Of a stretch of DNA of 12,607 bases, positions 1-5,737 are shown in pieces (within the stretch, counting starts at the first letter, position 1; each line of letters starts with the position of its first letter). The notes beneath the pieces are model-generated. The model had not been told where the DNA came from and did no database searches. It worked only from the letters and a program-made list of their open reading frames with translations. The stretch spans positions 1 through 12,607 of the forward strand of contig JADGQG010000036.1 in the NCBI GenBank assembly GCA_017882025.1. Direction: 5' to 3'. This stretch comes from Chloroflexota bacterium. Its GTDB lineage: Bacteria; Chloroflexota; Limnocylindria; Limnocylindrales; CSP1-4. A program made the translations under genes and the position numbers.

Positions 1-963
1 AGCCTCTGCGTGCACGTCCTGCACCAGAACCCCGTGGTCCGCTGGGGCACGCCTGAGCAGCAGGCACGCTGGCTGCCGGCATTGCAGGCAGGCCAGGCGC
101 TCGGTGCGTTCGCGCTGACCGAGCCGGGCGCCGGATCCGATGCCGCCGCGATCAGGACCCGCGCCACGCGCCTCGGCGCGGACGGCGGTGAGCTGGGGGC
201 GGACGGGCCTCCCGCCGCCGCCGCGCGTTCCGACGCCGCCGCCTATCGGCTGGATGGGACAAAGATCTGGATCTCGAACGCCCCGGACGCGGATCGATAT
301 CTCGTCTTCGCCACCCTTGACCCGGCGCGGGGGCCCGCCGGGATCACCGCGTTCCTGGTGGAGAAGGGGACGCCCGGTTTCCGGTTCGGCGCCCACGAGA
401 AGAAGATGGGGATCCGCGCGTGTCCCGCCGCAGAGCTCGTCTTCGACGGCACGGTGATCCCGGCCGCGAACCGGCTCGGCGGCGAGGGAGAGGGGTACCG
501 GGTTGCGCTGTCGGCGCTGGGCGACGGCCGGATCGCGATCGCGGCGGCCTGCACGGGCCTTGCGCGCGCGGCGCTGGAGCGTGCGGGGGCCTACCTGCAC
601 GAGCGGCGGGCGTTCGGCGCGATGATCGCGGAGCTCCAGGGCCTTCGCTTCATGATCGCCGAGATGGCCCAGCAGGTCGTGACGGCGCGCGCGCTGACGC
701 GCGGCGCGGCGGCGGCCCGTGACCGGGGCGCGCCGGGAGCCGAGGTTGCCGTCGCCGCGTCACTCGCCAAGTGGACGGCCTCGGACGCGGCGATGCGGGT
801 GACCACCGACGCGGTGCAGCTCTTCGGTGCCGCTGGCTATTCGCGGGAGACGGGCGTGGAGCGGCTCATGCGCGACGCGAAGGGCACCCAGATCTACGAG
901 GGCACGAACCAGGTCCACCGGGGGATCGTCGCGGACGCGGTCCTTGGGCGCGGCCGGGGGTAG
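1..963 (+). CDS. Acyl-CoA dehydrogenase, 3' part (5' end outside window)
   Basis: FAD-dependent alpha,beta-dehydrogenation of an acyl-CoA thioester, a cytoplasmic beta-oxidation or acyl-CoA catabolic step. The frame is open from base 1, so the gene is cut at its 5' end; 320 codons remain. Visible family signatures are GAFALTEPGAGSDA (about codons 36-49, FAD-binding middle domain), DGTKIWISNA, EKKMGIRACP, the C-terminal helical domain with LQGLRFMIAEMA, DAVQLFGAAGYSRE, and QIYEGTNQVHRG, where Glu at codon 300 is at the usual catalytic-base position of short/medium-chain enzymes. Between RTRATR and YRLDGTKIW there are about 25 extra Ala/Gly-rich residues (codons about 57-82) compared with the usual short turn. 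The stop is followed 25 nt later by a thiolase gene, so the two probably form one operon. Chain-length specificity cannot be told from the sequence. Confidence 0.93.
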   Translation, partial: SLCVHVLHQNPVVRWGTPEQQARWLPALQAGQALGAFALTEPGAGSDAAAIRTRATRLGADGGELGADGPPAAAARSDAAAYRLDGTKIWISNAPDADRYLVFATLDPARGPAGITAFLVEKGTPGFRFGAHEKKMGIRACPAAELVFDGTVIPAANRLGGEGEGYRVALSALGDGRIAIAAACTGLARAALERAGAYLHERRAFGAMIAELQGLRFMIAEMAQQVVTARALTRGAAAARDRGAPGAEVAVAASLAKWTASDAAMRVTTDAVQLFGAAGYSRETGVERLMRDAKGTQIYEGTNQVHRGIVADAVLGRGRG

Positions 964-988
964 GCGGCGGGGCGTACGATTCCCGGCC

Positions 989-2239
989 ATGATCCAGCCA
1001 ATGGACGGCCCAAACGGCCGCGTCTACCTCGTCTCTGCCGCGCGGACGCCGATCGGGCGCTTCGCCGGCGGGCTCGCGAGCGTCCCGGCCACGGAGCTCG
1101 GCGCCGTAGCGATCCGGGCGGCCATGGACCGCGCGGGCCTCCCGGCCGGCGCGGTCATCGACGACGTCTACATGGGCCAGGTGCTGCAGGCCGGCGCGGG
1201 CCAGGCCCCGGCACGCCAGGCGGCGTTGGCCGCGGGGCTGTCCCCAACGACGCCGGCCACGACGATCAACCGCGTCTGCGGCTCGGGGCTCAAGGCGATC
1301 ATGCTCGGCGCCGCTGCCATCAAGGCGGGCGACGCCGATCTCGTGGTGGCCGGGGGCATGGAGTCGATGAACGGGGCCCCGTTCCTCCTCCAGAAGGCGC
1401 GCTTCGGCTACCGGCTCGGCGACGGGGCGCTCAGGGACGAAGCGGTCCTGGACGGCCTGTGGTGTTCCATCGAGGACTGCCACATGGGCACCCACGCGGA
1501 GCGCGTGGTGCTCTCGAAGGGTGTGACGCGGGCGGACCAGGACGCGTTCGCGCTCGAGAGCCATCGCCGCGCGGTGGCCGCCCAGGACGCGGGTCGCTTC
1601 TCCGATGAGCTCGTGGCTGTCACGGTCCGCGATGGGCATGGCCGCGAGACCGTCGTCACGGCGGACGAATCGCCGCGTCGCGACACGACCGCCGAGGCGC
1701 TCGGTCGGCTGCGGCCGGCCTTCGCGCAGCCGGTGCCCGACCTGCGGGACCCGGACCTGCCACCCGCCGGACCGGGGACGGTCACGGCCGGCAACGCGCC
1801 GGGGATAACCGACGGCGGCGCGGCGACGGTCGTTGCCAGTGAGCGGGCGGTCGAGCGGCACGGCCTGCGGCCACTGGCGCGGATCGTCGGGTATGCCCAG
1901 GGCGAGGTCGAGCCGCGCTGGCTGTTCCTGGCGCCCGTCGCCGGCGTGCGAAACCTCACCGCGAGGACGGGGCTGGGAATCGACGCCTTCGACCTCGTGG
2001 AGATCAACGAGGCGTTCGCGGCCCAGGTCCTGGCCGACGGACGGGAGCTCGGATTCGACTGGGCGAAGGTCAACGTGAACGGCGGCGCAATCGCCCTCGG
2101 GCATCCGATCGGCGCCTCGGGCGCGCGGATCGTGGCGACGCTCCTGCATGAGCTGCGCCGGCGCCAGGGGCGCTACGGCCTCGCGACGCTGTGCCTGGGT
2201 GGCGGGGGATCGGTAACGATGGCGTTCGAGCGGGTCTGA
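989..2239 (+). CDS. Thiolase (acetyl-CoA C-acetyltransferase family)
   Basis: A 416-aa thiolase catalysing thiolytic cleavage of 3-ketoacyl-CoA or condensation of two acetyl-CoA. All catalytic motifs are present: nucleophile Cys97 in NRVCGSGLK, the GGMESMNGAPF segment, EINEAFAAQ, His372 in NGGAIALGHPIGASG, and the second Cys402 in CLGGGGS. The length is slightly above the usual 390-400 aa, mainly from an N-terminal extension before VYLVSAARTPIG. Start: ATG at 989 follows the dehydrogenase stop by 25 nt. The frame is open further upstream, but that part overlaps the dehydrogenase and reads as Arg-rich shadow sequence. ATG at 1001 is an alternative. Neither start has a strong Shine-Dalgarno, which fits translation following the upstream gene. 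Context suggests a beta-oxidation or acetoacetyl-CoA role; biosynthetic versus degradative use cannot be decided. Confidence 0.95.
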   Translation: MIQPMDGPNGRVYLVSAARTPIGRFAGGLASVPATELGAVAIRAAMDRAGLPAGAVIDDVYMGQVLQAGAGQAPARQAALAAGLSPTTPATTINRVCGSGLKAIMLGAAAIKAGDADLVVAGGMESMNGAPFLLQKARFGYRLGDGALRDEAVLDGLWCSIEDCHMGTHAERVVLSKGVTRADQDAFALESHRRAVAAQDAGRFSDELVAVTVRDGHGRETVVTADESPRRDTTAEALGRLRPAFAQPVPDLRDPDLPPAGPGTVTAGNAPGITDGGAATVVASERAVERHGLRPLARIVGYAQGEVEPRWLFLAPVAGVRNLTARTGLGIDAFDLVEINEAFAAQVLADGRELGFDWAKVNVNGGAIALGHPIGASGARIVATLLHELRRRQGRYGLATLCLGGGGSVTMAFERV

Positions 2240-2257
2240 GGAGGGCGCTCGGGCACT

Positions 2258-2303
2258 GCCCGGTCGCCGGGTCACGCGGGTCGCGCCGATCGCCCGGTCG
2301 CCG
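2258..2303. repeat. 12-bp direct repeat in the convergent thiolase/deacetylase gap
   Basis: GCCCGGTCGCCG occurs at 2258-2269 and again at 2292-2303. The first copy also sits in a small hairpin (CCCGG, TCG, CCGGG at 2259-2271) without a T tract. The two flanking genes converge here, so it might act as a weak bidirectional terminator. In sequence this GC-rich it may equally be chance. Confidence 0.3.
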
Positions 2304-2333
2304 CTCGGCCGCCGGCTCACGCCTCAACCTCGT

Positions 2334-3347
2334 TCAGGCGCCGGACGTGCAGACCTCGAGCTCGTGGAGGAGGTACTGGGGCGATGTCCCCGGCGAGACG
2401 CGAACGCGCGGCGCGGCAAGGCGAGTTTGCCAGCTCATCCTGCACCCGTAGACCACGGTGAATGCCATGGCATAGCCGGTCTCCCGGACGAGCGCCTTGT
2501 CGAGCGGATCCACGCCGCCGAGCGGGTAGGCGAACGTCGTCGGGCGCTGCCCGGTCACGGCCGCGATCTGCGCCGCTGACCGGGTGAGCTGAAGGCGCAC
2601 GGCCGACGGAATCGCGGTGTTCAAGGGGACGTGGTCCACGGTGTGGCTCCCGATCTCCATGCCGGCCGCGGCGAGGCCCTGCAACTGGCTCGCGCTCAGC
2701 GAGTTGGGGGTGCCGATCCGGCCGGTGATCACGTAGAACGTGGCCACGAGGCCCAGTCGCCGCAGGATCGGGAACGCCTGGGTGTACCCGTCGCTGCGGC
2801 CATCGTCGAACGTGATGACGAAGGTCCGCGGCCGCGGCCGGATGCCCGAGGCAAGGTCTGCCGCGAGTTCCGCGGCCGTGATCGACCGCCAACCCGCCGC
2901 CACGAGCGCTCCGAGCTGGGCCGCGAACAGATCCGGCGGGACGACGAGGTTCGGCAGCGAATCTCCGACCTGGTCGGCAGGGGCGACGCGATGGAACATG
3001 AGGACCGGGACGCGGACCGCGAAACCGGTCGGCGGCCCCGACGCGGTGGCGGCCACGAGCGGCCAGGTCGCGATCGGCGTGCGGGTCGGGTCCGCCGATG
3101 GAACGGCTTGCGACGCGGTCGGGCCGGCCGTCGGGACGTGAGATGTCCCGGAAGTGGTGGCCGCGGGCGTCGAAAGGCTATTGCCCGTGCCCGTCGCGGC
3201 GCCGCCCGCGATCCCTGCCGCCCTGACTGGATACGTCGCGGTCACTGGAGCAGCGGCAAGGCCGTAGCCGACCGCCGCGCCCGCGCCAAGCGACACGCTG
3301 AAGACGGCGAGGGCCAGGACTGCGAACAGGGGCCGCGGCAGGTGCAT
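2334..3347 (-). CDS. Polysaccharide deacetylase (NodB/CE4 family), membrane-anchored or secreted
   Basis: A 337-aa carbohydrate esterase family 4 protein, expected to remove N- or O-acetyl groups from a cell-envelope or extracellular polysaccharide outside the membrane. Residues about 4-33 (PRPLFAVLALAVFSVSLGAG onward) form a signal peptide or membrane anchor. A Ser/Thr/Ala/Pro-rich low-complexity linker runs to about residue 110. The NodB domain follows: VLMFHRV (about 115-121), catalytic/metal TFDDG (Asp181-Asp182), metal-binding His235 and His239 in SHTVDH, and the RPTTFAYPLGG segment (Arg268 to Gly278). The metal and catalytic residues of the family are therefore intact. Start: the ATG at 3347 has GGGAG four nt upstream; a GTG at 3398 in the same frame would add 17 residues but has no better ribosome site. 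The gene is convergent with the thiolase and divergent from tRNA-Lys. Its polysaccharide substrate is unknown. Confidence 0.9.
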   Translation of the reverse strand: MHLPRPLFAVLALAVFSVSLGAGAAVGYGLAAAPVTATYPVRAAGIAGGAATGTGNSLSTPAATTSGTSHVPTAGPTASQAVPSADPTRTPIATWPLVAATASGPPTGFAVRVPVLMFHRVAPADQVGDSLPNLVVPPDLFAAQLGALVAAGWRSITAAELAADLASGIRPRPRTFVITFDDGRSDGYTQAFPILRRLGLVATFYVITGRIGTPNSLSASQLQGLAAAGMEIGSHTVDHVPLNTAIPSAVRLQLTRSAAQIAAVTGQRPTTFAYPLGGVDPLDKALVRETGYAMAFTVVYGCRMSWQTRLAAPRVRVSPGTSPQYLLHELEVCTSGA

Positions 3348-3505
3348 CTCGCTCCCGGACGTCGCGTCGCGTTCCCACGTCGTCGGGGCCGCGACCACAG
3401 GTGGAGCATAGCGTCCGTCGGTGACTGGTAGCGCAGGGGACTTGCAAGACCATTCGGGACAGGCTCATGGCGGCGCGGCGACCAGGGGATTCGCCAGTTG
3501 CCCGT

Positions 3506-3534
3506 GCGACAGGCGTGGCGTCTCGCGATACACT
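3506..3534 (+). promoter_or_regulatory. Possible sigma-70-type promoter of tRNA-Lys
   Basis: GCGACA at 3506-3511 (4 of 6 to TTGACA), a 17-bp spacer and TACACT at 3529-3534 (4 of 6 to TATAAT). Initiation about 7 nt after the -10 would fall at the first base of the tRNA, leaving almost no 5' leader. Moderate match only; position makes it attractive. Confidence 0.4.
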
Positions 3535-3540
3535 GCCGCC

Positions 3541-3615
3541 GGGCCGGTAGCTCAGTGGCAGAGCAGTGGACTCTTAATCCGCGTGTCGAGGGTTCGAATC
3601 CCTCCCGGCTCACCA
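3541..3615 (+). tRNA. tRNA-Lys (anticodon CTT), CCA encoded
   Basis: A complete cloverleaf can be folded by eye. The acceptor stem is GGGCCGG with CCGGCTC (one G-U pair). The D stem is GCTC/GAGC, the anticodon stem GTGGA/TCCGC with loop CTCTTAA, the variable loop GTGTC, and the T arm GAGGG-TTCGAAT-CCCTC. The discriminator is A3612, followed by a genomically encoded CCA at 3613-3615. The anticodon CTT (3573-3575) reads the lysine codon AAG, the preferred one in a GC-rich genome. Confidence 0.97.
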
Positions 3616-3891
3616 TCTCCTGGAGATCGATGGCCGTTCCTTCGTGGGCGGCCGTTTTCGTTCATTGGAGAAGCAGTTCATGAAGGCCCAACCCTTCTTC
3701 GTGGTCACGTAGCCCGGAACCCTGATCCGTTCGCCGTTGACGTCGAACTCCGCTCGACGCCGGCCGACTGCCCATCCCTGGGAAGCAGAACGCCCGGTGC
3801 GGAACCCGACCGCGATCTCCAGCCCCGGCCTTCCCGGTTCCGGGGGAGGTCATCCTCGGGTTTCAGGCCGCATTCAGGCGGATCGGGGATG
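3616..3891. other. Gap between tRNA-Lys and the next gene, with a possible degraded reading frame on the minus strand
   Basis: About 275 nt with no convincing intact gene. Apart from the terminator at its start, it holds an open minus-strand frame running from a TGA near 3850 down to a TGA whose complement (3610-3612) touches the tRNA 3' end. This frame has no usable start upstream of its conserved-looking part. Its middle reads AEFDVNGERIRVPGY followed by VTTKKGWAFMNCF, less Arg/Pro-biased than the shadow frames around it. It could be a gene remnant or chance. CCCCGG (3823-3828) and CCGGGG (3840-3845) can form a hairpin without a T tract. Confidence 0.35.
3632..3658 (+). terminator. Probable intrinsic terminator of tRNA-Lys
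   Basis: GGCCG (3632-3636) pairs with CGGCC (3649-3653), with an inner CC/GG that can extend the stem, followed by GTTTTCGTT. It starts 17 nt past the CCA end of the tRNA, as expected for a monocistronic tRNA transcript. The stem is short, so confidence is moderate. Confidence 0.5.
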
Positions 3892-5031
3892 ATGTTAGGT
3901 ATGCTGCAACCCTTGACCTCCGACGCCGCCGACGCGCGGCCGCGTCGCCCCATCTCGATCGTCGCCATCGCGGCGCTGGTCATTGCCCTCGTCGCCGTTG
4001 GATTGTCGGCCGTGGCGATCCTCCGACCCGCCGTGGCAAGCTGCCAGGTGGCCGCCTGGGACGCCGTCCCGAAGGCGAGCGAGATTCCGTCCGGGTGGAC
4101 GATCGGCTCGACCGACGTCTACCCCGACAACCAGACGACGACGATCGCGGGGCCCGCCCCGGCCTCTGGCTCGGCCGGGTCGACCATTTACGCGAGCGTC
4201 ACCTGCTTCGGAGACCGCGCCTCGGACGCGATCTCGCGCACCGAGCAGGCGTCGAAGGACGCGGGGCGCTCGGTCACGCCGCTCGACGGAATCGGCGAGA
4301 CGGGGTACGCGATCGCCGGCGACACGACGGGCGCGAGCGCCCTGCAGTTCCGCCGCGGGCCGCTGGTCGCGTACGTCGCGAGCTCGGGGACGGTCACCGA
4401 CGCGGAGCTCCGGCAGGCCGGGTCGGCCGTCGACGCGGCGGTGCGCCGCGCCCTCGGCGAAGCGGGGGTCACGCCCGCGCCGGTCCCGAGCTCCGTTTCT
4501 CCACCCGTGGGATCGCCGGCCGGCTCGCCCGCTGCCTCCGGCGGCGCGTCGCCGGAACCGTCCCAGGCCGTTGCGAGCCCAGTCGCGCCCGAGCTCGAGG
4601 CGCTCATGCCGCGCCTGGTCTCCGGGACGACGCTCGCTGTCCAGAGCGCGACCGGCGACCAGGTCCTGAGCAACGATGCCGCGAGCAAGGCGCTCGTCTC
4701 CGTGCTGAACAGCTTCGGCAAGAAGCCGACCGACCTGCAGATCGCGCAGGCGTACGACGCCGCCAGCCAGGTCGACCTCACGGTCCTCGGCTTCCGCGTG
4801 CCAGGCGTGTCGGCCGCGAAGCTCAAGCCGGCCGTGTTGCAGACATGGCTCCTCTCCGGCGCGACCGGCGTCACGACGAAGGAGACGACGGTCAGCGGCG
4901 TCCAGGTCACCGAAGTCACCTACGGCGGCGCCACGTCGGTCTCGTACGTCGCGCTTCGCAAGGACGCCGTCATCGTCGTCCAGTCAGGCGATGCGGCCAT
5001 CGCGGCGGCGGCGCTGGCCGCGCTCCCGTGA
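3892..5031 (+). CDS. Membrane-anchored extracytoplasmic protein of unknown function
   Basis: A 379-aa protein not recognised as a named family. A short cytoplasmic N-terminus ending in Arg-rich ARPRRP precedes one hydrophobic segment (about residues 21-44), which should act as a signal anchor. The first outer domain (about 50-190) contains Cys51 and Cys105, which could form a disulfide. A Pro/Ser/Ala/Gly-rich linker (about 193-232) leads to a second alpha/beta domain (about 233-379) that ends DAVIVVQSGD followed by AAIAAAALAALP. Three in-frame ATGs lie close together (3889, 3892, 3901). GGGG at 3884-3887 best suits 3892, and all give nearly the same protein. The frame is open upstream through the tRNA, but that part cannot be coding. 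The stop overlaps the start of the phosphoribosyltransferase gene by 4 nt (GTGA), so the two are probably translationally coupled, although no shared function is obvious. Confidence 0.75.
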   Translation: MLGMLQPLTSDAADARPRRPISIVAIAALVIALVAVGLSAVAILRPAVASCQVAAWDAVPKASEIPSGWTIGSTDVYPDNQTTTIAGPAPASGSAGSTIYASVTCFGDRASDAISRTEQASKDAGRSVTPLDGIGETGYAIAGDTTGASALQFRRGPLVAYVASSGTVTDAELRQAGSAVDAAVRRALGEAGVTPAPVPSSVSPPVGSPAGSPAASGGASPEPSQAVASPVAPELEALMPRLVSGTTLAVQSATGDQVLSNDAASKALVSVLNSFGKKPTDLQIAQAYDAASQVDLTVLGFRVPGVSAAKLKPAVLQTWLLSGATGVTTKETTVSGVQVTEVTYGGATSVSYVALRKDAVIVVQSGDAAIAAAALAALP

Positions 5032-5522
5032 GCGGGAGCGTCGCGGATGTTTCGATCAGGCTCGCGTCCGCGGACCCGGTTGCGATCGGCTGGGACGAGC
5101 TCGACGCGCTCGTCGCGCGACTCGCCCAGGCGATCGGGCGCGAGCACGACCTGGTGCTGGCCATCACGCGTGGCGGCCTCGTGCCGGCGGGCATGCTCGG
5201 ATACCGGCTGGACCTTCGCGAGATCCTCGTGGCAGGCGTCGAGTTCTACCGGGGCGACGGCGGGACGCACCCGGCGCCGCTCGTCACGCACTTTCCTGCC
5301 GCCGAGCTCCTACACGGACGCCGCGTGCTCGTCATCGACGAGGTCTGGGAGACCGGCGAGACGATGGCGGAGGTCGTGCGACGGGTCCGCGACGCGGGCG
5401 GGATCGTCACGACGGCCGTCGTCCACTACAAGCCGGGCAGGTCGCGCGTTGCGCTGACGCCCGACCACCACGCGGCCGTTGCAGATGGCTGGGTGACCTA
5501 CCCGTACAAGTACGGCGGGTAG
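5028..5522 (+). CDS. Phosphoribosyltransferase, Gpt/COG2236-like
   Basis: A 164-aa cytoplasmic type I phosphoribosyltransferase, expected to transfer ribose-5-phosphate from PRPP to a purine-like base. Sequence support: WDELDALVARLAQAI near the N-terminus, AITRGGLVPAGML (residues 45-57) matching the RGGL(V)P segment of bacterial xanthine-guanine enzymes, and the PRPP loop VLVIDEVWETGETM (100-113). A Lys-Pro-Gly after the next strand and a C-terminal WVTYPYKYGG also fit. In the PRPP loop the usual second Asp of the DD pair is Glu105, a conservative change. The start is GTG, overlapping the preceding stop by 4 nt; no better start exists. It is not PyrR by motif or length, although it lies 214 nt before carA. 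The base it uses cannot be told from sequence; purine salvage is the most likely role. Confidence 0.82.
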   Translation: MSGSVADVSIRLASADPVAIGWDELDALVARLAQAIGREHDLVLAITRGGLVPAGMLGYRLDLREILVAGVEFYRGDGGTHPAPLVTHFPAAELLHGRRVLVIDEVWETGETMAEVVRRVRDAGGIVTTAVVHYKPGRSRVALTPDHHAAVADGWVTYPYKYGG

Positions 5523-5593
5523 GCGGGGCGGCGCCTGCCCGGGGCGATGCGCTCCCGCCGCCGGGTAGGGCCTCCCGCTGCCGGTCGATCTCG

Positions 5594-5602
5594 TGCTACC
5601 CT
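5594..5602 (+). promoter_or_regulatory. Possible extended -10 promoter of the car operon
   Basis: TGC followed by TACCCT (5597-5602) matches an extended -10 (TGn-TAnnnT); no good -35 is visible. Initiation near 5609 would start the transcript about 10 nt before the first PyrR-type hairpin, the expected arrangement for an RNA-level control region. Weak on sequence alone. Confidence 0.35.
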
Positions 5603-5618
5603 TCGGCCATCCTTTGCG

Positions 5619-5638
5619 GCCGGTCCCGTGAGGCCGGC
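5619..5638 (+). promoter_or_regulatory. PyrR-binding-type RNA hairpin 1 in the carA leader
   Basis: Stem GCCGGTC/GGCCGGC (5619-5625 with 5632-5638) closes the hexaloop CCGTGA (5626-5631). The loop fits the PyrR-binding consensus CNGNGA. The closing pairs C-G, U-G, G-C are the same as in Bacillus pyr binding loops (GUC-loop-GGC). PyrR binds such loops when UMP or UTP is high. Found directly upstream of carAB, a pyrimidine operon. Confidence 0.8.
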
Positions 5639-5641
5639 GTA

Positions 5642-5659
5642 CCGGTCCTGGGAGGCCGG
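5642..5659 (+). promoter_or_regulatory. PyrR-binding-type RNA hairpin 2, abutting the leader Shine-Dalgarno
   Basis: Stem CCGGTC/GGCCGG (5642-5647 with 5654-5659) closes the hexaloop CTGGGA (5648-5653), again CNGNGA with the same U-G pair. It lies 3 nt after hairpin 1, and its last base is immediately followed by AAGGGAGG (5660-5667), so a bound protein should hide that ribosome site. The 3' arm of hairpin 1 can alternatively pair with the 5' arm of hairpin 2 (5632-5637 with 5642-5647, loop CGTA), which would destroy both loops. Confidence 0.8.
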
Positions 5660-5671
5660 AAGGGAGGCATC

Positions 5672-5737
5672 GTGCGCACGTCGAATCACGTCCACCGCGC
5701 CCGCCGGGCCGGTGGCGTTCTTGTGTCCGGGGCCTGA
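5672..5737 (+). CDS. 21-codon leader ORF of the car operon
   Basis: GTG at 5672 is preceded by AAGGGAGG (5660-5667), the best Shine-Dalgarno in this part of the window, four nt away. The frame encodes 21 residues, beginning MRTSNHVHRARR and ending GGVLVSGA, then stops at TGA 5735-5737. That stop overlaps the carA start as TGATG, so ribosomes finishing the leader can restart on carA, whose own site (GGGG at 5729-5732) is weak. The peptide is basic, has no codon run typical of amino-acid attenuators and resembles nothing I recognise. What probably matters is the act of translation, not the product. An alternative view is that this is an upstream in-frame-unrelated chance ORF, but the ribosome site and the overlap argue for use. 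Confidence 0.65.
   Translation: MRTSNHVHRARRAGGVLVSGA
5692..5726 (+). terminator. Terminator-like hairpin inside the car leader ORF
   Basis: CCACCG (5692-5697) pairs with CGGTGG (5710-5715), and inside it GCCC (5699-5702) pairs with GGGC (5706-5709) around a 3-nt loop, with one bulged C. This gives ten base pairs. The following CGTTCTTGTGT has six T in eleven bases, an imperfect tract. Ribosomes reading the leader ORF would melt this hairpin, so it could act as an attenuator when leader translation is blocked. In DNA this GC-rich a hairpin may also be chance. Confidence 0.4.

Noticed and set aside
866..2320. Long minus-strand open frame opposite the thiolase gene
   Set aside because: It is Arg/Pro/Ala-rich with no domain pattern, and the opposite strand carries an unmistakable thiolase. 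Long antisense frames are expected at this GC content.
3425..3460. tRNA-like fragment (GGTAGCGC then GGGACTTGCAAGACC) upstream of tRNA-Lys
   Set aside because: The would-be anticodon stem mispairs at three of five positions and no acceptor or T arm can be found, so it is chance similarity.
5028..5522. The phosphoribosyltransferase as the PyrR regulator of the adjacent car leader
   Set aside because: Its PRPP loop (IDEVWETGET), short length and Gpt-like N-terminal half do not match PyrR; PyrR is expected elsewhere in the genome.
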